From the NCBI RefSeq assembly GCF_000317795.1, contig NC_019791.1, positions 186,001 through 250,000 on the forward strand: DNA of 64,000 nucleotides, written 5' to 3'. Position 1 is the stretch's first letter. Every line of letters begins with the position of its first letter. The stretch is from Caldisphaera lagunensis DSM 15908 (GTDB lineage: Archaea > Thermoproteota > Thermoprotei_A > Sulfolobales > Acidilobaceae). The position numbers and the translations under genes are program-made. Below, piece after piece: positions 54,370 to 63,039 of this stretch. A model generated the notes under the pieces. The model was not told where the DNA came from, ran no database searches, and was given only the letters and a program-made list of their open reading frames with translations.

Positions 54370-54654
54370 ATGTGGGGAAAGAATGTGAGGCTTCCCAGAA
54401 CTTGGATTGATTCTTCAAGAAAAAATGAAGAAAATTATGAAGCAAGAATAACAGTTGAAATTTATCCAGGAGTGAACTTCAAGATTTATATAAATAAGCT
54501 TGCGCAAAAACCTGTTTTTGCTTGTTGCACAGGAAGGGAAAACAAAATTTGTAATTCATATATAATTTCATTATTTTCCCAAAGTGGCCCGTTTGCTTCT
54601 CTCTATATATTGCCTCCTTGGCTTGTTAGCAAATGTAAAGAAAAAATTAACTAA
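54370..54654 (+). CDS. Small Cys-containing hypothetical protein
   Basis: A 94-residue protein of unrecognised family. It has a beta-rich N-terminus (YEARITVEIYPGVNFKIYI), then four Cys: an adjacent pair (52-53, in FACCTGRENKIC), Cys61 and Cys89 (VSKCKEK), which might bind a metal. A TATA-like AAATATATTC lies near 54327-54337, so a short or absent leader is expected; no clear Shine-Dalgarno precedes ATG 54370. It overlaps the convergent methyltransferase by 4 bp. The compact context and protein-like composition support a real gene; function unknown. Confidence 0.6.
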   Translation: MWGKNVRLPRTWIDSSRKNEENYEARITVEIYPGVNFKIYINKLAQKPVFACCTGRENKICNSYIISLFSQSGPFASLYILPPWLVSKCKEKIN

Positions 54655-55160
54655 TATAGCTTAAATATTAAGTCCTTATAATCTTCCCCTATAATCTCTC
54701 CTTGCATATTTACTTGTTTGAGTTTCTTTACATAGCTCACGAATATATTATTGCTTACTCTCTTAAATTCATTCAATGCATTTTCAGGATTATCTAATAA
54801 ATTAATAACAGAAAATGAAAACAGGAAATCTATGCTTTTATTTTTAAATGGTAAATACTCAGCATTTCCCCATAAAACCAAACATTTATCTTTGCAAAAT
54901 TTATTAGCTCTTTTATTACTTAAAGAAAGCATATTAATGCTCAAATCTAAACAAATGTATTTATTTATTTTATCTATAAGTCCAGTGTCATAAAAATATT
55001 CCATCAATAAGCCAGTACCACATCCTATATCTGCAACAATTCCATAGGGTTTTATCTTAGAGAACAATAAATCATATTTATTTTTCTGCTCTTCTCCGTA
55101 TAATTCATCATACCCTTCGTAAGTAAAATCATATCTATTTATTATATCATCCTGATCCAT
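54651..55160 (-). CDS. Class I SAM-dependent methyltransferase
   Basis: About 169 residues with a Rossmann methyltransferase core: motif I GIVADIGCGTGLLMEYF, an acidic residue ending strand 2 (YICLDLSINML), motif for strand 4 WGNAEYLPFKNKSIDFLFSFS and FKRVSNNIFVSYVKK. The protein is short and lacks C-terminal strands found in longer relatives. The frame reaches ATG 55175; ATG 55160 with GAGG upstream is equally possible, and both lie within the end of the NAD(P)HX repair gene, so translation is coupled. Substrate unknown. Confidence 0.78.
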   Translation of the reverse strand: MDQDDIINRYDFTYEGYDELYGEEQKNKYDLLFSKIKPYGIVADIGCGTGLLMEYFYDTGLIDKINKYICLDLSINMLSLSNKRANKFCKDKCLVLWGNAEYLPFKNKSIDFLFSFSVINLLDNPENALNEFKRVSNNIFVSYVKKLKQVNMQGEIIGEDYKDLIFKLY

Positions 55161-56703
55161 GAGTATATTCCTCATCTATCTCTTTTAATACATTCTGTAT
55201 ATTATTTAAGACATCCAATGCTGTAATATTTTGCCCCTTGTTTTTAACAGCCATTTCTCCAGCTTTCCCTGAAACATATGCTGAGGAAGCAACAACATTT
55301 AATGCATTGGTATCCTTAAGTAAGGCAATTCTTCTTGCTAAAAATCCAGATATAATTCCAGTTAAAACATCTCCTGTTCCTCCAACAGCCATGGCTGGAT
55401 GACCTGTTTTATTATATCTGCATTTCCCATTAGGAGAGCAAATAACGTCTATTGGAGCTTTAACAATTACGGTTGCATTGTATTTTTTAGATATTTCTCT
55501 TGCCAAATCTTCTGGATCACCTTCTCTTTTAGCTAGTAAAGCCGCTTCTCCTCTATGAGGAGTTAAAACAACATCATCCCATAGCTTAATATCTACATCG
55601 GCTAAAGCTTTAAGAGCGTCTGCATCTATAACAATTGGCTTCCCTTTTAATGAACTAACTAAAGTAATAACTGTTTCCTTGGTTTCCTCTTTACTGCCAA
55701 GCCCAGGCCCAATAGCTATAACATCAACCCTTTTTGCTTCTTCTAATAATAAGGGAATATGATCTTTATTCAAATAATCTCCATCTAATGGAAATGGTAT
55801 AATTCCTGGATTATTCTGGGCAGCAGAATATGCAACTTTTTCTGGAGATGCCAAAAAAGACAGATCTGCCCCAGACAATAATGCAGCAGAAGATGCATAA
55901 AATGGTGCACCAAAATAATGATAAGATCCTCCTATTGTTAATACTTTTCCATTACCCCCTTTTATAGCATTTTTTGGCCTTTTAGGGATCCTAAATAAAA
56001 CATCTCCTGGACCAGCAAATATTTCAGAATCCCTTAACAATCCAATTTCAGCAACTAAAATTTCACCTACATAATGCTTCGCATCTTCCTTAAGCAGACC
56101 AGGCTTTAATGAATGCATAGTTACTGTTAAATCTGCAATTGCTGATCCTTCAGCAACATAGCCCGTCTCAGGATCTACTCCTGTTGGAACATCTATTGCA
56201 ACTCTCAAACCAGTTGAAGAATTAAATGCCTTCAAAGCACTTGCGATTGGCTCTCTTAATTTACCTTTAACTCCTATACCTAGTATTCCATCAATTAATA
56301 CATCGGCATCTTGAGGTTTGTATTGAGAAGGATCATCCAAATGAATTATCTTTACCATTTTCGAATTAATTAAGCTTTTTAAATTAATAAGTGTATCTTG
56401 ATGTTCAACCAAATTATAATCATACAATAGATAAATTGTTACATCAGCTCCCCTTAAGGCTAAGTGTTTTGATGCTACTAGGGCATCCCCTCCATTGCCT
56501 CCTTTTCCAGCATAAACTATAATTTTTTTATTTTTTAAATCACCGATTTTGCACTCTATTGCATCGGCAACTGCCCTTCCGGCATTTTCCATTAAAAGCA
56601 ATAAAGGTATACCATTACTTACGTTATTTATTTCATAAGATCTAATGTCTTCTATACTTAAAATTTGAGGATCCTTAATAAATCCAGGGCATAATTGTGT
56701 CAT
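55147..56703 (-). CDS. nnr: Bifunctional NAD(P)HX epimerase/dehydratase
   Basis: A 518-residue fusion that repairs damaged NAD(P)H hydrates. The N-terminal epimerase (YjeF_N) domain has IVYAGKGGNGGDALVASKHL and DGILGIGVKGKLREP. The C-terminal ADP-dependent dehydratase (ribokinase-like) domain from about 235 has GKVLTIGGSYHYFGAP, AIGPGLGSKEE, PIVIDADALKAL, VLTPHRGEAALL and AMAVGGTGDVLTG. GTG 56712 is in frame, but ATG 56703 after GGGTGCTTATA is preferred. It is divergent from the ribosomal S24e operon and leads into the methyltransferase gene. Complete and of normal length. Confidence 0.95.
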   Translation of the reverse strand: MTQLCPGFIKDPQILSIEDIRSYEINNVSNGIPLLLLMENAGRAVADAIECKIGDLKNKKIIVYAGKGGNGGDALVASKHLALRGADVTIYLLYDYNLVEHQDTLINLKSLINSKMVKIIHLDDPSQYKPQDADVLIDGILGIGVKGKLREPIASALKAFNSSTGLRVAIDVPTGVDPETGYVAEGSAIADLTVTMHSLKPGLLKEDAKHYVGEILVAEIGLLRDSEIFAGPGDVLFRIPKRPKNAIKGGNGKVLTIGGSYHYFGAPFYASSAALLSGADLSFLASPEKVAYSAAQNNPGIIPFPLDGDYLNKDHIPLLLEEAKRVDVIAIGPGLGSKEETKETVITLVSSLKGKPIVIDADALKALADVDIKLWDDVVLTPHRGEAALLAKREGDPEDLAREISKKYNATVIVKAPIDVICSPNGKCRYNKTGHPAMAVGGTGDVLTGIISGFLARRIALLKDTNALNVVASSAYVSGKAGEMAVKNKGQNITALDVLNNIQNVLKEIDEEYTHGSG

Positions 56704-56770
56704 TATAAGCACCCAAGTATTAGTTTGTAATTTTAGATAATACGTTTTTATTTTGAATTAACATAAAAAG

Positions 56771-56827
56771 ACTTTTAAGCTAAAAATATCAGCTATAAAG
56801 TAGTGAAAATCATTAAAGGTGTAGGAA
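56771..56827 (+). promoter_or_regulatory. Promoter and leader of the rps24e operon
   Basis: A TATA-like ACTTTTAAG (56771-56779) preceded by an A-rich BRE-like stretch predicts a start near 56800. The leader ends with AAAGGTGTAGGAA, placing the GGTG eight bases before ATG 56828. Confidence 0.45.
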
Positions 56828-57151
56828 ATGTCCAAGAAAATCAATATAGATAATGATGTATATTTAGAAGTCTTGGATGAAAAAGAAAACAAATTATTAG
56901 AAAGATTAGAAGTTTATGGTATAGTTCATCATGAACTTAAGTCAACCCCATCTAGGATTACTTTAAGAAAAATATTGTCTCAGGCTTATTCGAAAGACAT
57001 TTCTCAAATATTTGTCAAATCAATAAAAACAAGCTATGGGCAAGGGATTTCAAATGTGCACATACATATTTATAATACGCCAGAATTTGCTAAAAAATAT
57101 GAGCTAAAGTACATAGTTGATAGGAATGGAGGATATACATTAGAGGGATGA
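56828..57151 (+). CDS. rps24e: 30S ribosomal protein S24e
   Basis: A 107-residue protein with the S24e fold: [20 protein letters not shown] (the diagnostic His and Thr-Pro-Ser turn), [14 protein letters not shown] and [19 protein letters not shown]. Small-subunit protein shared by archaea and eukaryotes. It opens a plus-strand operon with S27ae, kae1, bud32 and the XTP pyrophosphatase; spacing to S27ae is 4 bp. Start ATG 56828 is supported by GGTG upstream. Confidence 0.95.
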   Translation: MSKKINIDNDVYLEVLDEKENKLLERLEVYGIVHHELKSTPSRITLRKILSQAYSKDISQIFVKSIKTSYGQGISNVHIHIYNTPEFAKKYELKYIVDRNGGYTLEG

Positions 57152-57155
57152 GAAC

Positions 57156-57341
57156 ATGGCAAAAGAAAAACCTAAGGCATATATACATACATTATATGAA
57201 GTCGATTATAACAACAAAAGTGTATCTTTAAAAAACAAAAAATGCCCAAGATGTGGAAATATAATGGCTCATCACCTAAAGCCAGTTGAAAGATATCAAT
57301 GTGGGTATTGCAAATATACAGAATTTGTTGTTAAAAAGTGA
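57156..57341 (+). CDS. rps27ae: 30S ribosomal protein S27ae
   Basis: A 61-residue zinc-ribbon protein. [20 protein letters not shown] and [10 protein letters not shown] supply two CxxC pairs for one zinc ion. Archaeal S27ae lacks the eukaryotic ubiquitin fusion, as here. ATG 57156 is within four bases of the S24e stop. The order S24e-S27ae-kae1 is a widely conserved archaeal cluster. Confidence 0.95.
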   Translation: MAKEKPKAYIHTLYEVDYNNKSVSLKNKKCPRCGNIMAHHLKPVERYQCGYCKYTEFVVKK

Positions 57342-57347
57342 ATATGG

Positions 57348-58352
57348 TTGATTACATTAGGTATTGAATCAACCGCACACACTTTTGGAGTTGGAATTTT
57401 TAGCGAAAGTAAAGGTATTATAGGAGAGTCTAGAAAAAATTATATTCCAAAAAAAGGTGGGATTCTTCCCAGAGAAGTTGCAAGTTTTTTCTCCGATGTA
57501 GCAGGAGAAGCGATTAAGGAAGCATTAGAACAAGCAAAAATTTCTATAAATGATATAGATGGGATAGGTGTTGCATTAGGTCCAGGAATGGGTCCTCAAT
57601 TAAGGGTAGGAGCATCTGTTGCAAGGGCATTGGCAGTAAAATATAATAAACCATTGATTCCAGTCAATCATGCTATTGCTCATTTAGAAATAGCAAGATA
57701 TTTAACTAATATGAGGGATCCAGTTATTTTATATGTATCCGGTGGAAATTCAATTGTAACAACATATGTAGATGGGAAATACAGAATTTTTGGGGAAACA
57801 TTAGATATCGCGTTAGGAAATTTATTAGATACATTTGCAAGGGAAGTCAAATTAGGGCCACCATATATTGTTAAGGGAGACCATGTTGTTGATATATGTG
57901 CTGAAAATGGAAAATTCATAAAGGGCTTTCCATATGTTGTTAAAGGACAGGACGTTTCATACTCCGGTTTATTGACATTAGCCATAAGACTAAAAGAAAA
58001 AGGATACAATTTAAAAGATATCTGCTTTACTGTAAGAGAAATAGCATTTTCTTCTATTACAGAAGTTACAGAGAGATGTGTTGCGCATACAAACAAAAAA
58101 CAAATTATCCTTACTGGAGGAGTAGCAGCAAATAAATTGTTAAATGACAAGCTCACAAAAATGGCAGAAAATCAAAATGCATCCTATAAACCAGTTCCAT
58201 TTAAATATTCTGGGGATAATGGAGTAATGATTGCCTTAACAGCGCTTTTGGAACTAAAACATAATATAACTATTGAGCCGGAGAGGGCTTTCATTAATCA
58301 AAGATGGAGAATAGATGAGGTAGAAATACCTTGGTATTATTCGATGATTTAA
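57348..58352 (+). CDS. kae1: tRNA t6A threonylcarbamoyltransferase Kae1 (TsaD/KEOPS)
   Basis: A 334-residue ASKHA-fold enzyme, the catalytic subunit of KEOPS that puts threonylcarbamoyl on A37 of ANN-decoding tRNAs. GIESTAHTFGVGI at the N-terminus, iron-binding HAIAHLEIARY (His-x3-His), LYVSGGNS, GETLDIALGNLLD and ILTGGVAANKLL near the C-terminus. TTG 57348 is the start: GTGA six bases upstream is the S27ae stop, and no in-frame ATG exists before the catalytic core. Its end overlaps bud32 by 22 bp, so KEOPS subunits are made together. Confidence 0.95.
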   Translation: MITLGIESTAHTFGVGIFSESKGIIGESRKNYIPKKGGILPREVASFFSDVAGEAIKEALEQAKISINDIDGIGVALGPGMGPQLRVGASVARALAVKYNKPLIPVNHAIAHLEIARYLTNMRDPVILYVSGGNSIVTTYVDGKYRIFGETLDIALGNLLDTFAREVKLGPPYIVKGDHVVDICAENGKFIKGFPYVVKGQDVSYSGLLTLAIRLKEKGYNLKDICFTVREIAFSSITEVTERCVAHTNKKQIILTGGVAANKLLNDKLTKMAENQNASYKPVPFKYSGDNGVMIALTALLELKHNITIEPERAFINQRWRIDEVEIPWYYSMI

Positions 58353-59023
58353 TCAACCCTGAAAAATTTCTAAATTTGCAATTGATAAAAAGAGGAGCGG
58401 AATCAGAAATAAGATTGGGTTATTTTCTAAGTACAAAAGCAATTTATAAGATAAGAGTTAAGAAAATTTATATGAATGATGATTTAGATAAAGATTTAAG
58501 GTATGATAGAACCAGAAGGGAAGCAAAAATATTGGCAACGGCATATTTAAATAGAATTAATGTTCCTAAACTATATGCTGTTTATCCTTCTGTTGGATTG
58601 ATAATAATGGAATATATCGAGGGAAACACATTAAAGGATCTCTTCCTTTATGAACCTGAAAAATACATACCTTTTTCCTATTTTGCTGGTATAGAATTAG
58701 CAAAAATACATAAAGCAAATATAATACATAATGATTATACAACATCAAATATAATAGTAAGAGATGAAAAGGTGTTCGTAATTGATTTTGGACTATCGGA
58801 TTACTCAACAAGCATTGAAGACAAGGCTGTTGATATACACTTATATAAGAGAGCTGTAGAGAGCACTCATGCATCTATTTCAGAAAAAATAATGAAGGAG
58901 TTTATAAGAGGTTATTTAAAGGAAACTGGAGAAGAAATTGGAAATAAAATCATTAAAAGGGCTAAAGAAATAGAATTAAGGGGTCGTTATGTCGGGGAAA
59001 GAAGAACAGTTTGGAAAACTTAG
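58331..59023 (+). CDS. bud32: KEOPS kinase/ATPase Bud32
   Basis: A 230-residue minimal protein kinase-like ATPase that regulates Kae1. GAESEI (22-27) replaces the Gly loop, Lys40 lies in KAIYKIRVKK, the DRTRREAKIL helix gives the salt bridge, HNDYTTSNIIV (Asp135) is the catalytic loop and DFGLSD (152-157) the metal site. The basic C-terminus (RAKEIELRGRYVGERRTVW) is the usual RGRY tail. TTG 58331, ten bases after GAGGT, is the likely start and overlaps kae1. In many archaea the two are fused; here they are separate but overlapping. Confidence 0.93.
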   Translation: MVLFDDLINPEKFLNLQLIKRGAESEIRLGYFLSTKAIYKIRVKKIYMNDDLDKDLRYDRTRREAKILATAYLNRINVPKLYAVYPSVGLIIMEYIEGNTLKDLFLYEPEKYIPFSYFAGIELAKIHKANIIHNDYTTSNIIVRDEKVFVIDFGLSDYSTSIEDKAVDIHLYKRAVESTHASISEKIMKEFIRGYLKETGEEIGNKIIKRAKEIELRGRYVGERRTVWKT

Positions 59024-59576
59024 CATTTGTATTGTTTCCCAAAATGAAGGAAAAATAAAAGAGATACAAAATATTTTAGATAATTTTAATATAAAATTAA
59101 AAAAATGTAATGCAGAAAAAATTGAAATCCAAGATGAAGATATAGATAAAATAGCAATTTATGCTGCATTAAATGCATATAAAAGTGTTAAAGAACCATT
59201 ATTAGTTGATGATTCTGCCCTTTATATTAGATCGTTAAATAACTTTCCGGGAGCATATACAAACTTTGTTTATAAAACAATAGGAATTAAAGGAATCCTA
59301 AAGCTTATGGAAGGAATTAATGATAGATTTGCATTTTTTAAAACAAGCCTTGTATATATAGATGAGAATGGATATAAATTATTCAATGGCATTGTAGAAG
59401 GTAATATAGCCTATGAACCTAGGGGAAAACATGGATTTGGATTTGATCCTATTTTCATACCAATGAATTGTAATAAAACATTTTCAGAAATGGATATAAA
59501 TGAAAAAAATAATTATTCACATAGATCTAAAGCCGTTAATGAATTTGCAAAGTGGATCATAACAAAGAAATTATGA
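58989..59576 (+). CDS. XTP/dITP pyrophosphatase (HAM1/RdgB)
   Basis: A 195-residue enzyme that hydrolyses non-canonical purine nucleoside triphosphates. N-terminal IVSQNEGKIKEIQNIL (SxNxxK motif), VDDSALYIRSLNNFPGAYTN, and GFGFDPIFIP with SHRSKAVNEF near the end, all HAM1 signatures. ATG 58989 after AAGGGGTCGTT lies inside bud32 (35-bp overlap). Last member of the S24e-KEOPS operon. Confidence 0.93.
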   Translation: MSGKEEQFGKLSICIVSQNEGKIKEIQNILDNFNIKLKKCNAEKIEIQDEDIDKIAIYAALNAYKSVKEPLLVDDSALYIRSLNNFPGAYTNFVYKTIGIKGILKLMEGINDRFAFFKTSLVYIDENGYKLFNGIVEGNIAYEPRGKHGFGFDPIFIPMNCNKTFSEMDINEKNNYSHRSKAVNEFAKWIITKKL

Positions 59577-59641
59577 AAGGTAATACTTTCTTACACTTAG
59601 TTTTAACGTTATTTTGCAATAATAACTCATGGTGTATTGGC

Positions 59642-59905
59642 TTGGAAAATGTATTAGATATGCACATAAATAAGCTTATAGCAAGAAATGTTGAAGAAAT
59701 ATTATCGCAATTAGGTGATATAGAAAAAAGATACAATAGCTTAGGAGAAGATGATGAATCTAGATTGGAGAAAATTGTATTAAACCATATGAGAAAAATA
59801 TTACTTGACGATTTAAGGCAAATAACTGGTTTTTCAAGCTATTACGGATATGATATTAGAGTTGAACCAAGCGTTTCATTAGAAAATTCAGAGGCTATTA
59901 CCTAG
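59642..59905 (+). CDS. Small helical hypothetical protein
   Basis: An 87-residue protein if TTG 59642 is the start, chosen because GGTG lies seven bases upstream; the frame is open from 59552 but that part has no protein-like character. Sequence is helical and acidic (MHINKLIARNVEEILSQLGD, EKRYNSLGEDDESRLEKIVL, MRKILLDDLRQITGFSSYYG). No family recognised. It could be the tail gene of the KEOPS operon (65-bp gap) and overlaps iorB tail-to-tail by 18 bp. Function unknown. Confidence 0.55.
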   Translation: MENVLDMHINKLIARNVEEILSQLGDIEKRYNSLGEDDESRLEKIVLNHMRKILLDDLRQITGFSSYYGYDIRVEPSVSLENSEAIT

Positions 59906-60466
59906 TTCAAAAGCCTTAATATTTATTTCAGGGTTTCTCATTGTTTTTATTGATTCTTTAATGGAATCTATATTAATAAACTTGCTTATTTGGCTAAACT
60001 TATATAATGCCCCTAATAATATCATATTTTCTGATTGATAGCTACCTATTTTTTCAGCTAACTCTTTTGTTGGTATCAAATAGTATTTTATATTATTCTT
60101 TTCAAATTCCTTAATAATTTCTTCTTTTTTTGGCAATTTAACCCCCGGTATGGGAGGTCTTAATATAGTATCAGAGGATATAACCATACCATCTTTATTT
60201 AAATAATCAACGTTCCTTGCACTTTCAATAAGTTCCATAGAAAGTAAAATATCTGCGCCACCTTTTGGTACAAGAGGCGCATATACATTACCTAACCTAA
60301 CGTGAACTTCCACGGATCCACCTCTTTGGCTTAATCCATGAGTTTCAGCAATTAATACTTTAACATCATTGTTTACTGCTGCTTCACCAATTATTCTAGC
60401 TAGTGTTACTATACCTTGACCTCCAACACCAGATATTACTATATTTAGTTTTGAATTCATTGCCAT
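59888..60466 (-). CDS. iorB: Indolepyruvate:ferredoxin oxidoreductase, beta subunit
   Basis: A 192-residue gamma-type 2-oxoacid oxidoreductase domain: ISGVGGQGIVTLARIIGEAA, TLGLSQRGGSVEVHVRLG-like HGLSQRGGSVEVHVR, and KGGADILLSMELIESARNVD. IorB pairs with IorA to oxidise aryl pyruvates from aromatic amino acids to aryl-acetyl-CoA, reducing ferredoxin. ATG 60466 follows AGGTGGGATAGCGT within the end of iorA (10-bp overlap), so translation is coupled. Confidence 0.93.
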   Translation of the reverse strand: MAMNSKLNIVISGVGGQGIVTLARIIGEAAVNNDVKVLIAETHGLSQRGGSVEVHVRLGNVYAPLVPKGGADILLSMELIESARNVDYLNKDGMVISSDTILRPPIPGVKLPKKEEIIKEFEKNNIKYYLIPTKELAEKIGSYQSENMILLGALYKFSQISKFINIDSIKESIKTMRNPEINIKAFELGNSL

Positions 60467-62355
60467 ACGCTATCCCACCTCTTATCTATAATTTTTACAG
60501 GTTTAATTGCATCGTATGGGCATGTTTCAGCACAAACTCCACAACCTGTACATAAACTTGGCTCAATCCATGCTTTTTTGTCTTCCTTAACAAAAATTGC
60601 TGGACATGCAAACGCATTATAACAAATACCGCACGCTGTGCATTTATTTTCTAATACCTGGTAAATTGGTATTTCAATATGGATTTTGTTTGCAATTCTA
60701 ACAGCATTTAATGCACATGCTTTTTTAGCGATTGCTACGGCTGGTTTCTTTTCTTTAACAACATAAGATAATGCCTCTTTTAACATATTTGTTGATTCCT
60801 TAATATTAAATGGATCAAAAACTATTATTTTTTCAACACCCACTCCTTCAGCAACCTTAGCAATATCAATAACCTTTGTTTCTTCTCCTACTGCTGTTAA
60901 GCCTGAGCTGGGATCTGGCTGTTCCCCTGTCATACCTGTTGTTCTATTATCTAATACCAAAACCAAAATTGGAGATTTATTATATATCGCATTTATTAAG
61001 CCTGGAATTCCTGCATGATAAAAAGTTGAATCCCCTATTATTGCTATAGGAACTTGATTTTCAGATACATGGGCCAATCCATTCGCTATCCCAATACTCC
61101 CTCCCATTTCTAATATTATATCTTGCTCATCATATGGGGAATTGATTCCTAAACTATAACATCCTATATCACCGCTATATATAGGTTTTAACATTAATGA
61201 ATTAACTGCTCTTTTAAGCGAATAAAAAGTTGCCCTATGTGGACATCCAGGACAAAATGATGGAGGCCTTTCAGGTAATTTGATGTCTAGTTTTTTGGTA
61301 AGTGGTTGTTCTATAGATAATCCTAGGAATTCTCTTACAGCCTTTCTTGCCCTTTCTAAGGTCATTTCACCGCTATAACCTACATATGATTTCCCTTCGA
61401 TCTTAATTGATAAACCTTCTTCATTTACTATATTTTTTAACTGATTTTCTACTATGGGTTCTAATTCTTCAACAACTAATATTTTTTCTACATCTTCTAA
61501 TCCTTTTAATATGAATTTTCTTGGTAAGGGATATGGGGTAGAGATTTTAATGAGCCTATAATTACCTACTTCTTCATTAACCTCCTTAACATATTGATAT
61601 GATGATCCAGAAGATATTATTGCTATCTTATCCTTCTCTTCATTTTCAATCCTATTATATGGTTCAAATTTTTCAAAACTATCCTTTATAATATTCCATT
61701 TGTTAATTAGCTTATCTCTTAAATTTCTTGAATTTGCTGGAACTAAACCAAACCTAGAATTTTCCTTTGCAAAATTTCCTTTTGCTTTAGGAGGCGTAAC
61801 TTTATCTAATATTACATTAGATCTTGTATGAGATACCCTAGTTGTAGGAACCATCAAAATAGGATGAGATAATTTTTCGCTTAGTTCAAATGCTGTCTTA
61901 GTTAAGTCTTTAGCTTCTTGAGGATCTGAAGGATCTAAAACTGGTGTATATGTCAACATACCATAATATCTGTTATCTTGCTCATTTTGAGAACTCCACA
62001 TGCTTGGATCTTCAGCAGATATTACAACCAGACCTGCTCTTACACCAGTATATGATATGCTAGCAAGGGCGTCTGCTGCAACGTTTAATCCTACATGCTT
62101 CATAGCTGCTAATGCCCTAACATTAGATATTGATGCTCCGTAAGCAGATTCTAGAGCGACTTTTTCATTAACGCTCCACTCCACATGTATACCCAAGAGG
62201 GGGGCAACTTCCGCAAGCGTTTCTACAATTTCTGTAGAAGGTGTTCCTGGATATGCAGCAGCAAATCCTCCACCGGCCTCAATAAAACCTCTTGCTATGG
62301 CTTCATTACCCATTAGCAATACTTTGCTACCAGCCTTATTCAATAAATTGTTCAA
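60457..62355 (-). CDS. iorA: Indolepyruvate:ferredoxin oxidoreductase, alpha subunit
   Basis: A 632-residue TPP and iron-sulfur enzyme. The N-terminal pyrimidine-binding domain has AAAYPGTPSTEIVETL and EWSVNEKVALESAYGAS; the central domain has SFCPGCPHRATFYSLKRAV and the TPP motif GDIGCYSLG with MGGSIGIANGLAH. The C-terminal ferredoxin domain has CTACGICYNAFACPAIF and CTGCGVCAETCPYDAI, two 4Fe-4S clusters. The frame opens at TTG 62367, but TTG 62355, five bases after GGTGG, gives the usual start. Operon with iorB. Indicates ferredoxin-linked amino-acid oxidation. Confidence 0.95.
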   Translation of the reverse strand: MNNLLNKAGSKVLLMGNEAIARGFIEAGGGFAAAYPGTPSTEIVETLAEVAPLLGIHVEWSVNEKVALESAYGASISNVRALAAMKHVGLNVAADALASISYTGVRAGLVVISAEDPSMWSSQNEQDNRYYGMLTYTPVLDPSDPQEAKDLTKTAFELSEKLSHPILMVPTTRVSHTRSNVILDKVTPPKAKGNFAKENSRFGLVPANSRNLRDKLINKWNIIKDSFEKFEPYNRIENEEKDKIAIISSGSSYQYVKEVNEEVGNYRLIKISTPYPLPRKFILKGLEDVEKILVVEELEPIVENQLKNIVNEEGLSIKIEGKSYVGYSGEMTLERARKAVREFLGLSIEQPLTKKLDIKLPERPPSFCPGCPHRATFYSLKRAVNSLMLKPIYSGDIGCYSLGINSPYDEQDIILEMGGSIGIANGLAHVSENQVPIAIIGDSTFYHAGIPGLINAIYNKSPILVLVLDNRTTGMTGEQPDPSSGLTAVGEETKVIDIAKVAEGVGVEKIIVFDPFNIKESTNMLKEALSYVVKEKKPAVAIAKKACALNAVRIANKIHIEIPIYQVLENKCTACGICYNAFACPAIFVKEDKKAWIEPSLCTGCGVCAETCPYDAIKPVKIIDKRWDSVWQ

Positions 62356-62517
62356 TTTTTCCACCAAATACCTTTTTGTTAATCGAGGTTTTTGTATTTA
62401 TCAATGTATAATAAGAATCCATGTAAAAACACATATATACTAAAAAATATTTTATTAATTTATAAATATATGATAAAAATATTAGCTTCTTAAGAATAAA
62501 GATATTTGGTGAATTTA

Positions 62518-63033
62518 ATGATTTTAGGAGTAATAAGCGATACACATGATAACCTTATTAATCTAAATAAAATAATCAATGAAATGAAAAAATATAATGT
62601 TGACATGTTAATTCATCTTGGTGATTTTGTTTCTCCATTTACGTTAAAGAAGATAGGAGAAGAATTGAATAACATAAAAATATATGCAGTTTATGGCAAT
62701 AATGATGGAGATAAATTGTATTTGAAAAAAATTGCAAATGAGTATAAAATTGTACTAGAAGAGCAACCATTAATTTTAAAAATTGATGAACATAAATTGT
62801 TTATATTTCATGGTTATAACTCTAGTGAAGAAACGGTTGAGATAGCAAAATCAATAGCAAAATCTAAAATTTATTCCGCAGTATTTTTTGGGCACACTCA
62901 TAAACCTTATTTAGATTTTATTAATGGCATATTAATTCTGAATCCGGGAGATGCGTCTGGTATATTAAATCGTCCTACGTTTGCATTAATCAAATACCCT
63001 TCATTTAGTCCAAAAATAATTTATATGGAGTGA
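62518..63033 (+). CDS. YfcE/MJ0936-type metallophosphoesterase
   Basis: A 171-residue calcineurin-like phosphodiesterase. Metal-site motifs: GVISDTHDN (Asp8, His10), HLGDFV (Asp36), YGNNDGD (Asn62), HGY (His98), and FFGHTHKP (His126, His128). The small size matches the MJ0936/YfcE group, which cleaves phosphodiesters in vitro with Ni or Mn; natural substrate unknown. TTG 62506 is in frame, but ATG 62518 after GGTGAATTTA is preferred. It is divergent from iorA and runs with the JAMM gene, 6 bp downstream. Confidence 0.9.
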   Translation: MILGVISDTHDNLINLNKIINEMKKYNVDMLIHLGDFVSPFTLKKIGEELNNIKIYAVYGNNDGDKLYLKKIANEYKIVLEEQPLILKIDEHKLFIFHGYNSSEETVEIAKSIAKSKIYSAVFFGHTHKPYLDFINGILILNPGDASGILNRPTFALIKYPSFSPKIIYME

Positions 63034-63039
63034 TATAAA

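Noticed and set aside
58566-58874. 102-codon minus-strand frame inside bud32
   Set aside because: Antisense to the conserved kinase motifs; His/Leu/Tyr-rich composition typical of a shadow frame.
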